Assembly (NCBI RefSeq): GCF_900103135.1
Contig: NZ_FNGO01000020.1
Span: 1-42,895, forward strand
Direction: 5' to 3'
Source: Halarsenatibacter silvermanii
Lineage (GTDB): Bacteria > Bacillota > Halanaerobiia > Halanaerobiales > Halarsenatibacteraceae
DNA: 42,895 bases
A program made the translations under genes and the position numbers. Each line of letters starts with the position of its first letter. The first letter of the stretch is position 1. The notes under the pieces were generated by a model that searched no databases, had not been told where the DNA came from, and saw only the letters and a program-made list of their open reading frames with translations. This document shows, piece by piece, positions 34,115 through 42,895 of this stretch.

Positions 34115-35296
34115 TTAACCTCTATCCACTATGGTCGCTGTACCCTGGCCGCCACCTATGCAGAGTGCTGCCAGTCCTTTTTTGACGTCTCGCTTTTCCA
34201 TCTCGTGCAGCAGTGTTACCAGTATTCTGGCTCCACTGCAGCCGATTGGATGGCCCAGAGCAATGGCGCCGCCGTTGACATTGACAATTTCAGGATCCAG
34301 ATCCAGCTCGTTTAGAACAGCCAGAGATTGAGCGGCAAAAGCCTCGTTCAGCTCGACCAGCTCCAGATCATCTATCTCCAGATCTGCTTTTTCCAGAGCT
34401 TTTTCAGTGGCCGGGATGGGACCGGTTCCCATGATTTCTGGATCTACTCCGGCCGAAGCATATGATTCAATAACTGCCAGAGGTTCTACGCCCAGCTCTT
34501 TAGCTTTTTCTTCGCTCATCATTATTAGAGCAGCAGCCCCATCATTTATTCCTGAAGCATTGGCGGCGGTGACGGTTCCATCTTTTTTGAAAGCAGGACC
34601 GAGATTGGCCAGTTTTTCAGCAGTTGTTCCGAATCGAGGGTGCTCATCTTCATCAAAAACTTCGGGTTCGCCCCGGCGCTGAGGAATTTCTACAGGCACT
34701 ATCTCATCAGAAAATCTATCATCTTTTATAGCTTCTTCTGCTTTTTGCTGACTTTTGGCGGCAAATTCATCCTGTTCTTCTCTGCTGATATTCCATTTTT
34801 CCGCGACATTTTCAGCAGTCACGCCCATATGATAATCGTTAAAAACGTCCCAGAGTCCATCTTTTATCATCATATCGGTTATTTCGCCGTGACCCATTTT
34901 ATTGCCCCAGCGATAATCGTCAACTACATATCCGGTTTGGCTCATATTTTCCATACCTCCGACGGCAATCACATCGGCATCATCGGTAAGGATGGCCTGG
35001 GCTGCAAGATTAACTGATTTCAATCCCGAACCACACACCTTATTGATGGTTACTGCTGGTACTTTATAAGGGATATCAGCTCTGACGGCGGATTGCCGTG
35101 CGGGGTTCTGGCCCAATCCTCCCTGTAGAACATTGCCCATTATTACCTCTTCGACATCCTCGCCCGATATTCCGGCCCGCTTCATGGCTTCTTCCAGGGC
35201 TATAGAGCCTAATTCCACGGCTTCTATATCTTTTAGAGAGCCTCCAAAAGCACCGATAGGAGTTCTAACGGCGCTGACTATGGCTATATTTCTCAT
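34115..35296 (-). CDS. Acetyl-CoA acetyltransferase (thiolase)
   Basis: A 393-residue biosynthetic/degradative thiolase interconverting two acetyl-CoA and acetoacetyl-CoA. The nucleophile Cys is in [11 protein letters not shown] near residue 88. The His is in [18 protein letters not shown] near 349 and the second Cys in [11 protein letters not shown] near 379. The length and motifs match AtoB/ThlA enzymes. The ATG at 35296 follows AGGAGG. It is the last gene of the minus-strand operon and lies 28 bases after the second thiolase. In this setting it would cleave acetoacetyl-CoA to acetyl-CoA, giving ATP through acetate formation elsewhere. The reverse direction (butyrate or polyhydroxybutyrate synthesis) is also possible. 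Confidence 0.95.
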   Translation of the reverse strand: MRNIAIVSAVRTPIGAFGGSLKDIEAVELGSIALEEAMKRAGISGEDVEEVIMGNVLQGGLGQNPARQSAVRADIPYKVPAVTINKVCGSGLKSVNLAAQAILTDDADVIAVGGMENMSQTGYVVDDYRWGNKMGHGEITDMMIKDGLWDVFNDYHMGVTAENVAEKWNISREEQDEFAAKSQQKAEEAIKDDRFSDEIVPVEIPQRRGEPEVFDEDEHPRFGTTAEKLANLGPAFKKDGTVTAANASGINDGAAALIMMSEEKAKELGVEPLAVIESYASAGVDPEIMGTGPIPATEKALEKADLEIDDLELVELNEAFAAQSLAVLNELDLDPEIVNVNGGAIALGHPIGCSGARILVTLLHEMEKRDVKKGLAALCIGGGQGTATIVDRG

Positions 35297-35324
35297 TATT
35301 TATAACCTCCTGTATTTAATTAAT

Positions 35325-36512
35325 TTACCTATTTAACGGCTTATATACGAGAGCATAATTGGAAGCGGCGCTGCCTCCGATGTTAAAACTCATCCCCAAT
35401 TCAGGATTATCCAGGGCTAAACCGATAGGTTCTCCCATCAGCTGCCTTGCTGCCAGCACAGCCATGGACACACCTGTAGCGCCTACAGGATGACCTTTAG
35501 CTTTCAACCCCCCGGAAAGATTTACCGGGAGCCGTCCATTAGCTTCCGTCCAGCCGTTACGAATAGCCTCTGCCCCCTTACCATCCTCTGTCAGCCCCAG
35601 GGTTTCATAGATGATCAGCTCGGCTATGGTAAAGCAGTCATGGACTTCAGCAAAATCAAGGTCTTCAACTGAAATTCCGGCCTGTTCAAAAGCATTTTCG
35701 ACGGCGATTTTCCCTGCGGTAAATTCGTAATTGGAACGCTTGTTCAGCTCAAGATAATCGGTCGTGTGGCTGAAGGCGGTAATTTCCACACCTTCAAAGC
35801 CGTTCTCTTCGGCAATTTCCGAACGAGTCAAAACTAGAGCTGCAGCTCCGTCAGTGATAAGCGAGCAGTCATATAATCTGAGGGGATCGGCTATTATCGG
35901 GTTTTTATCCTCTTCCAGGTCCAAAATATCCTGATGACTGCAGTTCCAGGGCATCTGAGCCAGTTCATTTTCTTCTGCATTGCGATGATTTTTAGCTGAA
36001 ATACGGGCCAGAATTTCTTCCATCTCTTCCTGATCATATCCATATTTTTCTCCGTACCCTCTGGCAAATTCAGCAAAAAGCCCGGGAAATGTCATTCCCT
36101 CAGCTCCCTCATCAGGCCAGTAGGAAGCTTTAGAAAGAGCTTTCATGGCCCCTTTTGTGTCGAGCGAATTCATCTTTTCAACACCTACTATGAGTGCATA
36201 GTCGGCGCTGCCGGAAAGCAGAGCATTGCGGGCAGCATCTATGGCTGCAGATCCCGAGGCGCAGGCATTTTCAACCCTGGTGGCCGGAGTGAAGCGAAGA
36301 TCTTCATGTATTTCCAGCCCGTATGGGCCAAGATGTTCCTGATTATTGAAACTTCCAGCGCTGTAATTTGCTATCCAGATTCCGTCGATATCTGCAGGAG
36401 CGAGCTCAGTATCTGCCAGTGCTTCTTTCCCAGATTCTTCGAGCAGCTCATACAGATCTTTATCGAGATTGCCGAACTCGGTATGTCCGGTTCCAATAAT
36501 GCTAACGCTCAT
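35325..36512 (-). CDS. Thiolase-family protein, SCP-x type
   Basis: A 395-residue protein of the thiolase superfamily, distant from its neighbour at 34115. It has the Cys in VENACASGSAA near residue 84, EVHDCFTIAEL near 284 and GLKAKGHPVGATG near 337. These are marks of the SCP-x/lipid-transfer thiolase group, which often acts on branched or longer acyl-CoAs. Members may need a small zinc-binding DUF35 partner, and none is seen here. The ATG at 36512 follows CAGGAGG; the frame extends six codons further upstream without a better start. It may widen the substrate range of the operon or be the real cleaving enzyme for another keto-acyl-CoA. Confidence 0.82.
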   Translation of the reverse strand: MSVSIIGTGHTEFGNLDKDLYELLEESGKEALADTELAPADIDGIWIANYSAGSFNNQEHLGPYGLEIHEDLRFTPATRVENACASGSAAIDAARNALLSGSADYALIVGVEKMNSLDTKGAMKALSKASYWPDEGAEGMTFPGLFAEFARGYGEKYGYDQEEMEEILARISAKNHRNAEENELAQMPWNCSHQDILDLEEDKNPIIADPLRLYDCSLITDGAAALVLTRSEIAEENGFEGVEITAFSHTTDYLELNKRSNYEFTAGKIAVENAFEQAGISVEDLDFAEVHDCFTIAELIIYETLGLTEDGKGAEAIRNGWTEANGRLPVNLSGGLKAKGHPVGATGVSMAVLAARQLMGEPIGLALDNPELGMSFNIGGSAASNYALVYKPLNR

Positions 36513-36557
36513 AAATTTAACCTCCTGCACAATATTTTGCTATCAGCCGGGATAAAT

Positions 36558-36594
36558 CTCAACCCTGCCGGGGATAATAGCTGGCAGGGTTGAG
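36558..36594 (-). other. Intercistronic hairpin, 12-bp perfect stem
   Basis: CTCAACCCTGCC (36558-36569) pairs perfectly with GGCAGGGTTGAG (36583-36594) between the SDR gene and the second thiolase. There is no strong T-run. It is likely an mRNA processing or stability element that separates the operon's two halves. Confidence 0.6.
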
Positions 36595-36638
36595 TTCCGG
36601 CCATTTAACAGGCTTAATCATGCCTTCAGACAGTTTTT

Positions 36639-37382
36639 TTAAAGAATTTGACCGCCATCAACAGGCAGGATTGCGCCGTTAACATAGGCTGCTTCTTCCG
36701 AAGATAAATAGAGATATGCATGGGCGATCTCTTCGGATTCACCCAGTCTGCCCAGAGAATTTTTATCTCTGATGCTGTCGAGTACTTTTTCTGGCACATC
36801 GTCCATCATGCGGGTATTTGTATAACCGGGTGCTACGCAGTTGACTCTTATACCCCGGCCTCCCAGCTCTTTTGCCCAGGTTTTGGTCAGGCCTTTAACG
36901 CCGAATTTGCTGGCGGCGTAATTGGTCTGGCCGATGTTACCATGCAGGCCGACTACGGAGGAAGCATTGATAATGACTCCGCCATCTTCCTGTTCCATCA
37001 TTTTTTGAGCAGCGAACTTAGAGCAGTTAAAAGTTCCTTTTAGATTTACATCTATCACTCTATCCCAATCCTCTTCGCTCATCTTGGTCAAAAATCCATC
37101 GGCAGTTATGCCGGCATTGTTGATCAAAATATCTATACTGCCATATTCTTCCTGAGCCACATCTATCAGATTTTGGGCATCTTCAAAATCGGACACATCA
37201 ACTTTTACAAAGCAGGCTTCTCCGCCCTCAGACTGTATCTCATCTCTGGTTTCACGGCCCGGAATTTCATCATAATCGGCAACCACCACTTTAGCTCCGT
37301 GTTCTGCGAAAAGTTTGGCCGTTTTTTCGCCTATGCCTCTGGCCGCTCCGGTTATGATTGCAACTTTATCTTTTAATTTCAT
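36639..37382 (-). CDS. fabG: SDR-family 3-oxoacyl/acetoacetyl-CoA reductase (FabG/PhaB-like)
   Basis: A 247-residue classical short-chain dehydrogenase. The cofactor loop TGAARGIGEKTA is near residue 11, NNAG near 87, the catalytic Ser in NASSVVG near 139 and the Tyr-Lys pair in YAASKFG near 152. The C-terminal DGGQIL is also typical. An acidic residue after the second strand (VVADYDE) favours NAD(H) over NADP(H). With thiolases and a CoA-transferase beside it, the likely substrate pair is 3-hydroxybutyryl-CoA/acetoacetyl-CoA, not acyl-ACP. This is inference from context, and the fabG symbol is by homology only. The ATG at 37382 follows GGAGGG. Confidence 0.85.
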   Translation of the reverse strand: MKLKDKVAIITGAARGIGEKTAKLFAEHGAKVVVADYDEIPGRETRDEIQSEGGEACFVKVDVSDFEDAQNLIDVAQEEYGSIDILINNAGITADGFLTKMSEEDWDRVIDVNLKGTFNCSKFAAQKMMEQEDGGVIINASSVVGLHGNIGQTNYAASKFGVKGLTKTWAKELGGRGIRVNCVAPGYTNTRMMDDVPEKVLDSIRDKNSLGRLGESEEIAHAYLYLSSEEAAYVNGAILPVDGGQIL

Positions 37383-37441
37383 CACAAAATCCCTCCTTGA
37401 AGGTTTGTTATTATTTAAATGGATCTCTCAAGTCCTGATTT

Positions 37442-39007
37442 TTATCCTATTTCCAGTCCCATCTTCTCTGGCTGGAATATAGATTCTGGCATTTTTTGAA
37501 GATCATCGGCTATTTGAGGCTCAAACCCCATCTGCTCCAGCACATCCTTTTCCAGATCAACACCCGGAGCTATTTCAGTCAGCTTTATGCCTTCAGAATT
37601 GAGTTCAAATACAGCTCTTTCCGTCACGTAAAGAATATCCTGGTTCTCTTCAACGGCATATTCTCCGCTGAAAGAAATCTGTTCTACTTCTTCCAGAAAC
37701 TTAATTATTTCACCTTCTTCGATAATTTCAAGCGTTCCTTCACTTACTTCTACTTCCAGTCCTTTAGCCGTAAAGGTGCCGCAGTATACTACCTTTTGAG
37801 CATTTTGAGTTATATTGACAAATCCACCGACTCCTGCGATGCGGGGACCGAATTTGCTCACATTTACATTGCCTGTCTCATCAGCCTGAGCCAGCCCAAG
37901 AAAGGCCACATCTAGACCGCCACCATCATAATAATCAAACTGATAGGGCTGATCGATTATAACCTCAGGATTGGTTGCAGCTCCGAAGTTGCCGCCTCCT
38001 GCGGGAACCCCTCCGATAGGCCCGGCCTCAACTGTCAGCTTCATTTCCTCGCTGACTCCTTCTTCTGAAGCCACCGAAGCAACTCCTTCTGGCATGCCTA
38101 TGCCCAGATTAACTATTGCGTTGGGAACGAGCTCCATGGCGGCCCGCCTGGCTATGACTTTTCTCTCCGTAAGCTCCATAGTTTCCAGAGATTCCAGAGG
38201 AACTTTTATTTCGCCGGTAAAGGCTGGGTTGTGTTCTTCCACAAAAGATTGCTGATGATTTTCCATATTTTCGGTTTCAACGACGTAATCAACCAGAATG
38301 CCAGGAATATTCACCAGTTTGGGATCGAGAGTGCCGTTTCTTGCTGTTCTCTCCACCTGAGCGATTACTATACCGCCGGAGTTTTGAGCGGCCTGTGCGA
38401 TGGGCAGACTTTCCAGGGTGAGCGCTTCTTTTTCCATGGTGATATTGCCTTTTTCATCGGCAGTAGTGCCTCTTATAATTGCCACATCTATCGACAGGGG
38501 TTTATAGCGGAGATATTTTTCTCCATCTATCTCTATTAGTTCGACCAGATCTTCTTCGGTAATATCGTTTAGTTTTCCACCCTGCACCCGGGGGTCGGCC
38601 AGTGTTTTAAGGCCTACATGGGTAATAGTTCCCGGTTTACCGGCAGCTATATCTCTATACATGTGAGTTATAACGCCCTGGGGAAAGTTATAAGCTTCAA
38701 TTTTATTCTGGTTGGCCAGCTTACCCAATTCTGGGGCCAGACCCCAGTGTCCACCCACGACTCTTTTGAGCATTCCTTCATAAGCAAGGTGATTCATTCC
38801 CCGAGTTTTGCCGTCCCCCTGTCCAGCAGCATATACAAGTGTTAGATCTTCCGGTTTTTCTTCTTCCTGAAATCTTTTTTCCAGATTGGCAGTGATATCT
38901 TCCGGATGGCCAAAACCAACAAATCCAGCTATAGCCACGGTGTCTTCGTCATCAACTAAATGAGAGGCCTCAGAAACTGTGATTTTTTTCTCAAAACCAA
39001 CAGACAT
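37442..39007 (-). CDS. Acyl-CoA:carboxylate CoA-transferase (fused alpha-beta, propionate CoA-transferase type)
   Basis: A 521-residue family I CoA-transferase with both halves in one chain. The N-half has [16 protein letters not shown] near residue 23 and [19 protein letters not shown] near 61. The C-half has [15 protein letters not shown] near 297 and the catalytic Glu in [15 protein letters not shown] near 326. [13 protein letters not shown] segment follows. It moves CoA from acetyl-CoA, or another donor, to a short-chain acid via a glutamyl-CoA intermediate. In this operon it should activate the acid brought in by the GntP permease. The ATG at 39007 follows GGAGGAG. Confidence 0.92.
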   Translation of the reverse strand: MSVGFEKKITVSEASHLVDDEDTVAIAGFVGFGHPEDITANLEKRFQEEEKPEDLTLVYAAGQGDGKTRGMNHLAYEGMLKRVVGGHWGLAPELGKLANQNKIEAYNFPQGVITHMYRDIAAGKPGTITHVGLKTLADPRVQGGKLNDITEEDLVELIEIDGEKYLRYKPLSIDVAIIRGTTADEKGNITMEKEALTLESLPIAQAAQNSGGIVIAQVERTARNGTLDPKLVNIPGILVDYVVETENMENHQQSFVEEHNPAFTGEIKVPLESLETMELTERKVIARRAAMELVPNAIVNLGIGMPEGVASVASEEGVSEEMKLTVEAGPIGGVPAGGGNFGAATNPEVIIDQPYQFDYYDGGGLDVAFLGLAQADETGNVNVSKFGPRIAGVGGFVNITQNAQKVVYCGTFTAKGLEVEVSEGTLEIIEEGEIIKFLEEVEQISFSGEYAVEENQDILYVTERAVFELNSEGIKLTEIAPGVDLEKDVLEQMGFEPQIADDLQKMPESIFQPEKMGLEIG

Positions 39008-39086
39008 ACTTTCTCCTCCTCAGTGTAATTTTATAATAAGAGAATAAAGGAAATCTATCTTCGAGTAAATTATAGGGCGATTTGAG

Positions 39087-39118
39087 CCGGAAGTCTGTAA
39101 TAAGCAGACCTCCGGCCG
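39087..39118 (-). other. Intercistronic hairpin between the CoA-transferase and permease genes
   Basis: GCCGGAAGTCTG and CAGACCTCCGGC form a 12-bp stem with one mismatch and a 7-base loop. No T-run follows. It may tune the ratio of permease to enzyme mRNA. Confidence 0.55.
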
Positions 39119-39158
39119 ATGACATTATCAATAGGCCCCCAAAAGCAGCTGGGGAATT

Positions 39159-40451
39159 TTAGCCGATTATAGTGGCGGGAATGACGCTCAGCAGACCGAC
39201 TATCGCGGGGATCAGAAGAGCAGTTACAAAGATATCTTTATAGGCATCATCATGGGTCAAACCGGTTACAACCAGAAGGGTTATAACGGCTCCGTTATGC
39301 GGCAGAACATCGAGACCTCCAGAAGCTATTGCTATTGTCCTGTGCAGAAGTTCGGGATTACCGCCCATATCCAGGAAGGTATCAGCCAGCGCCTCCAGAG
39401 CTATGCTCATGCCACCAGAAGCTGATCCAGTGGCTCCTGCCAGCACATTGGTTGAAACAACTCCAAAAAGATAGACATTTCCCAGAGTGACATCGGCCAG
39501 CACCTCAACCAGCTCATCGAAACCGGGTACTTCCTGAACTACCGTGCCGAAGCCGACTGCCATAGAAGTGTTCATTATTGCTGTCAGCGAACCATCAGCA
39601 CCTTCATTGAGTGTATTGACCGCTTCCATGATATAATCAAAGCGATCCCAGAGCAGAATTAAGGCCAGGGCATTACCCCAGAAAAGAGAGCCATTTATGT
39701 CGATGCCGAATACGTTTAACAGAACAACCACAGAGATTAATGGTAAGATGGATCTCAATACTCCTGGCAGATCTTCATCGTTGCCGCCGAAGTCTTCATC
39801 CTCGCCTTCGGAATATTCCTCACCATTTTCCCAGGCTTTTTTGAGCTCCCGCTGAAGGTAAAAATAACCTCCGAGGAATATCAATACGGCAGCAGCAAGT
39901 CCCAGGAAAGGAGCGGACATAGCATCGGTTCCGAAAAATTCGGTGGGGATGATATTTTGTATCTGAGGAGTTCCCGGGGTGGCGGTCATAGTTATGGTGA
40001 AAGAGCCAAAAGCAATTGAACCGGCTATAAATCTTTTGGGTACATTGGCCTCTTTGAAAATAGCCATGCCCAGAGGATACATGGTAAAGACGACCACGAA
40101 AAGACTGATTCCACCGTAAGTTAAGACCATACAGGCCAGAACTACAGCCAGAATAGCTTTATCCGAGCCGATTTTGTCCATGACCCAGCTGGCCACCGCA
40201 GCGGCCGCGCCGGTATCCTCCATGATTTTTCCGAAGATAGCTCCCAGAAAGAACATGGGGAAAAAGCTAAATACATAACCCACTGTACCGTCCATATAAG
40301 TCTCTAAAAATGTTTCCAGCAGCGGATAACCGCTGAAGGCGGCGACCACCATAGAGGAGATCGGAGCAGCAATCAAAATGCTCATACCTTTCATGCAGGC
40401 AGCCATGATCAGGATCAGTCCTAGAATAATGCCCAGCAGAGATAGTGACAT
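39159..40451 (-). CDS. GntP-family permease (short-chain hydroxy-acid importer)
   Basis: A 430-residue membrane transporter with about 12 hydrophobic segments. Family marks are FFPMFFLGAIFGKIMEDTGA near residue 62, GGISLFVVVFTMYPLG near 113, TATPGTPQIQNIIPT near 156 and DVLPHNGAVITLLVV near 379. GntP proteins are proton symporters for gluconate and other hydroxy-acids; some carry 3-hydroxybutyrate or related acids. The neighbours (CoA-transferase, reductase, thiolases) favour a hydroxybutyrate-like substrate. The ATG at 40451 follows GGGAGG. A candidate sigma-54 promoter lies about 60 bases upstream. A central acidic loop (EEYSEGEDEDFGGNDED) is unusually charged, consistent with salt adaptation. 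Confidence 0.9.
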   Translation of the reverse strand: MSLSLLGIILGLILIMAACMKGMSILIAAPISSMVVAAFSGYPLLETFLETYMDGTVGYVFSFFPMFFLGAIFGKIMEDTGAAAAVASWVMDKIGSDKAILAVVLACMVLTYGGISLFVVVFTMYPLGMAIFKEANVPKRFIAGSIAFGSFTITMTATPGTPQIQNIIPTEFFGTDAMSAPFLGLAAAVLIFLGGYFYLQRELKKAWENGEEYSEGEDEDFGGNDEDLPGVLRSILPLISVVVLLNVFGIDINGSLFWGNALALILLWDRFDYIMEAVNTLNEGADGSLTAIMNTSMAVGFGTVVQEVPGFDELVEVLADVTLGNVYLFGVVSTNVLAGATGSASGGMSIALEALADTFLDMGGNPELLHRTIAIASGGLDVLPHNGAVITLLVVTGLTHDDAYKDIFVTALLIPAIVGLLSVIPATIIG

Positions 40452-40508
40452 GTTACTTTTTTCCTCCCTTCAAGAGGTGATAATTTTATTATTGCCACCT
40501 ATTATACA

Positions 40509-40524
40509 TGCATATTTTATACCA
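40509..40524 (-). promoter_or_regulatory. Candidate sigma-54 (-24/-12) promoter for the permease operon
   Basis: On the minus strand TGGTATAAAATATGCA has GG and GC exactly 10 bases apart, as in the -24/-12 consensus (TGGCAC-N5-TTGCA), and matches most of the flanking bases. It lies just past the regulator gene's terminator and before the GntP start. The upstream gene codes for a sigma-54 activator. Confidence 0.55.
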
Positions 40525-40530
40525 GAAAAG

Positions 40531-40570
40531 AAAAAAACGCTCAGATCCCCGCAGGACAGGAGATTTGAGC
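40531..40570 (-). terminator. Intrinsic terminator of the sigma-54 activator gene
   Basis: The stem pairs 40539-40550 (GCTCAGATCCCC) with 40559-40570 (GGAGATTTGAGC) with one wobble and one mismatch. On the minus strand it is followed by GTTTTTTTCTTTTC. It isolates the regulator transcript from the permease operon. Confidence 0.75.
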
Positions 40571-40702
40571 TGATAAACTCAGTTTTATATGATTTTTATT
40601 TTTGCCAAAATTATAGAGGGTTTGTATAAAAATTGTACAATAAGCTGGGGAGAAAAGCTTTTATCTCGATCATGAAGGAGAGCAGCCCGTCTGTAGAAAA
40701 CT

Positions 40703-40728
40703 TATACACAGGCTGTAACCTGTATATA
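40703..40728. promoter_or_regulatory. Inverted repeat, candidate activator-binding (enhancer) site
   Basis: TATACACAGG (40703-40712), 6 bases, then CCTGTATATA (40719-40728) form an inverted repeat with one mismatch. It lies about 180 bases upstream of the candidate -24/-12 promoter, a normal distance for a sigma-54 enhancer. The rest of 40452-40775 has a second small palindrome (TTGTACAA, 40633-40640) and no gene. Confidence 0.45.
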
Positions 40729-40775
40729 ATTACTTCACTTTTACAGGCTAAAATTTTTTGACCAGAAGCAGTGAA

Positions 40776-42554
40776 CTATTTCAGATTATATTTTTTTAAC
40801 TTATTATACAGACTGGTGCGATGAATGCCCAGAATTTCAGCGGCTTTAGACTTATTATTCCCGGTTATTTCAAGAGCTTTTTTAATCGATTTTTTTTCGA
40901 GCTCCTCGATATTTTGGTTGAGATCTAAATCATCATTTATATCTATATCTATATCATCCTGATCATTTTCATCGACATCAGGCTTTTCTTTTCCGATAAT
41001 TTCCGGCAGATGTCGTGTCTGAATCAATCTGTTGTCGGTGGTGTTGACGGCTCTTTCGACCACATTGAAAAGCTCTCGAACATTGCCGGGCCAGGAATAA
41101 GCTTTCAGCTGTTTTATCGTCTGATCGGAAAAAATCTTCTCCTCCAGGGTCAGTTCAGCTATCAGATCTTTGAGTTTTTTTCTTGCCAGCAGAGGGATAT
41201 CTTCACGCCGCTCGCGCAGAGGAGGGATGCTGATTCTGACTACGTTCAATCTATAATAAAGGTCTTCTCGAAAATCCCCGGCCTGAATTTTCTTTTCCAG
41301 ATTTTCGTTGGTAGCAGCTATAACTCTGACGTCGAGCTGATTTGATTGGGTGCTACCCACCCGGGTGAATTCTCCTTCTTCCAGCACCCTCAAAAGTTTA
41401 GCCTGCATTTCCTTCGGCATGCAGCTGATTTCATCCAAAAATATAGTGCCACCGTCAGCCATTTCAAACTTACCCGGTTTTCCTTCTTCTTTAGCTCCGG
41501 TAAAGGCTCCTTCTTCATAACCAAAAAGTTCCGACTCCAGCAGGTCTCGGGGTATGGCAGCGCAGTTAACCCTGATGAAGGAACCGTATTTTCTATAGCT
41601 GGCTTCATGAATTGCATGAGCAAATAGTTCTTTGCCGGTACCGGTTTCACCTTCTATCAGGACTGAGGAATTATTTTCTGCTGCCCTGCCGGCCATCTCT
41701 TTCAGATACTTCATTTTGGGATTTTTGGTCAGAATATTGTCGAAGGAGTATTTAGCTTCCTGCAGCCTCTTAAACTCTCCTTTGAATTTGCCCAGATGAT
41801 CTTCCATGATTTCCAGTCGCATGGCCAGCGACCGCAGCTCTTCTATATCCTGGAAATGCACTATACCGACAGCACCGATGATTTTCTCGCCTTCGAAAAT
41901 CGGGTGACGGCTGCAGATCATATCATTACCGTGAATGCGCTGAATATGCCCCACTTCCTTTTCGCCGGTCTGTATGATCTTGTGCATTCTGGTGTTTTCA
42001 ATAACATCTGTCACATGTTCACTCACCATATCCTCCTCATCGACTCCTAAAAATTCCTGGTAGGCTTTGTTGAATTTGGTTATATAACCATTCTGGTCGA
42101 CGATAATTACACCTTCGTATACTTTATTCAGGATTGCATCAAAAATCTGAAGTTGATGTCTGGCATCCTCCAGTCTGCCCTGAAGTTTGGTGATGTCATT
42201 GAGCTCCTGGAAAACCGCTATTGCTCCTTTAAGCTCACCACCCTGGAAAATTGGGGTTCTGTTAGAAAAAATTTCTTTACCTTTGATGGTCAGGCGATCG
42301 GAAAGTTCGGGTTCCCCTTTTTCCAGAGTTTGTAAAAGACCGCTTTTAGGTAATATTTCTTTTATATCCCTGCCCAAAATTTTGTTTCTGTTAATCTCAA
42401 TTATATGCTCCGCCGATCTATTGCAATAAACGACTTTGCCGATTTCATCAACCGCTATAATCCCGTTATAAACAGAATTTAAAAGCGCCTGAAGCCAGTC
42501 ACTGAATCTATCGTTTTGTTTGAATTCCTCGGTGATTTTTTCATTTAAGAGCAA
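40776..42554 (-). CDS. Sigma-54-dependent transcriptional activator (PAS-PAS-AAA+-Fis)
   Basis: A 592-residue enhancer-binding protein. Two PAS domains lie at about 20-125 and 135-245, the AAA+ domain at 285-515 and a Fis-type helix-turn-helix at the end. The ATPase has Walker A GETGTGKELFAHAI, the sigma-54 contact loop GAFTGA, Walker B GGTIFLDEI and an arginine-finger region (FREDLYYRLNVV). The HTH reads NNKSKAAEILGIHRTSLYNK. It should activate the adjacent permease operon in response to a small ligand seen by the PAS domains. The start chosen is TTG at 42554, 8 bases after GAGGTG; the GTG at 42566 is part of that ribosome binding site. The gene has its own terminator. Confidence 0.92.
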   Translation of the reverse strand: MLLNEKITEEFKQNDRFSDWLQALLNSVYNGIIAVDEIGKVVYCNRSAEHIIEINRNKILGRDIKEILPKSGLLQTLEKGEPELSDRLTIKGKEIFSNRTPIFQGGELKGAIAVFQELNDITKLQGRLEDARHQLQIFDAILNKVYEGVIIVDQNGYITKFNKAYQEFLGVDEEDMVSEHVTDVIENTRMHKIIQTGEKEVGHIQRIHGNDMICSRHPIFEGEKIIGAVGIVHFQDIEELRSLAMRLEIMEDHLGKFKGEFKRLQEAKYSFDNILTKNPKMKYLKEMAGRAAENNSSVLIEGETGTGKELFAHAIHEASYRKYGSFIRVNCAAIPRDLLESELFGYEEGAFTGAKEEGKPGKFEMADGGTIFLDEISCMPKEMQAKLLRVLEEGEFTRVGSTQSNQLDVRVIAATNENLEKKIQAGDFREDLYYRLNVVRISIPPLRERREDIPLLARKKLKDLIAELTLEEKIFSDQTIKQLKAYSWPGNVRELFNVVERAVNTTDNRLIQTRHLPEIIGKEKPDVDENDQDDIDIDINDDLDLNQNIEELEKKSIKKALEITGNNKSKAAEILGIHRTSLYNKLKKYNLK

Positions 42555-42707
42555 TTTTAATATCACCTCTGTTCAGGATAAAAAATATGGATCTTCTTGT
42601 CTTCAGTTGGCTAAAAGGTGTGTAAAAACCTCATTTAGTTGTGCTGTAAGATATAAAGCTGCGTTCACAATGAAATTTTTCCCCGGCATAAGTTTAGTTT
42701 TCGGCCA

Positions 42708-42835
42708 AAAAATTGCGCTTCCTTCGCAAAAGCTTATCCCTGAGCTCCCGCTCAGCCCGGCACCTCCTGAGCCGGGGACACTATTTTTTGGCCATGGACT
42801 TAACCTGAATCTCGAAAAATTTCGAGTATCACTTT
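42708..42835 (+). repeat. Dispersed structured repeat, copy 2 of 2 (128 bp)
   Basis: This is the second copy of the 22032-22159 block, in the same direction. Here the structure is better kept. Terminal arms GGCCAAAAAAT (42703-42713) and ATTTTTTGGCC (42783-42793) pair perfectly over 11 bp. CCCGG pairs with CCGGG inside, CTGAG with CTCAG, and CTCGAAAAATTTCGAG (42811-42826) is a perfect palindrome. It lies upstream of the sigma-54 activator. No gene is seen in 42555-42895. Confidence 0.85.
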
Positions 42836-42895
42836 GCTTTATATCTTCCAGCCATTATTGTCATGACAGTGATCTAATACTATATCTATCAACTG

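Noticed and set aside
42859-42868. Palindrome TGTCATGACA near the right edge
   Set aside because: Only 10 bp, no gene in view to regulate, and within chance for the window length.

Overview
The window looks like a chromosomal segment of an anaerobic, motile Firmicutes-type bacterium. The signs are strong AGGAGG/GGGG ribosome binding sites, frequent TTG and GTG starts, AT-rich intergenic DNA and very acidic proteins. The acidic proteome and gene families would fit a halophilic anaerobe of the Halanaerobiales, but that placement is inference and no species can be named from the window.

Layout. (1) 1-1056: the 3' end of an IS1182-type transposase, its terminus, and decayed non-coding DNA. (2) 1057-6840, minus strand: an HD hydrolase, mnmG (tRNA wobble uridine modification), a YhcC-type radical SAM protein and a cytoplasmic GH13 alpha-amylase, followed by a broken gene remnant at 7012-7187. 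(3) 7432-20472, plus strand: a signalling island with two GGDEF/HD-GYP proteins, a FapA/DUF342 protein, a multi-PAS SpoIIE-type phosphatase, a KaiC-like ATPase gene disrupted by two frameshifts, a receiver/PAS/GGDEF/EAL protein and a STAS protein. (4) mgtE on the minus strand (20528-21907). (5) A plus-strand trio with TTG starts (22324-27199): chemoreceptor, cyclic-nucleotide-binding/DUF2225 protein and DICT/HD-GYP protein. (6) 27231-29819, minus strand: a VTT-domain membrane protein behind a cobalamin riboswitch, a possible small RNA locus, and a PAS/PP2C phosphatase. (7) Plus strand: a second chemoreceptor and an aldo/keto reductase with ferredoxin-like clusters. (8) 33511-42554, minus strand: UspA, then an operon of two thiolases, an SDR reductase, a fused CoA-transferase and a GntP permease, headed by a sigma-54-dependent activator.

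How it fits together. Regions 3 and 5 together encode synthesis (two intact GGDEF domains) and breakdown (one EAL, three HD-GYP) of cyclic di-nucleotides, plus PP2C/STAS partner-switching parts and chemoreceptors. This is an environment-sensing block controlling motility, surface behaviour or stress. Region 8 reads as import, CoA activation, oxidation and thiolytic cleavage of a short-chain hydroxy- or keto-acid such as 3-hydroxybutyrate. A candidate -24/-12 promoter lies just upstream of the permease.

The least expected items are a cobalamin riboswitch on a VTT membrane protein, a 128-bp structured repeat present twice (22032-22159 and 42708-42835), the doubly frameshifted KaiC gene, an RNA-like locus at 28529-28620, and a 22-bp perfect hairpin at 1977-2028. 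No rRNA, tRNA or CRISPR array was seen.
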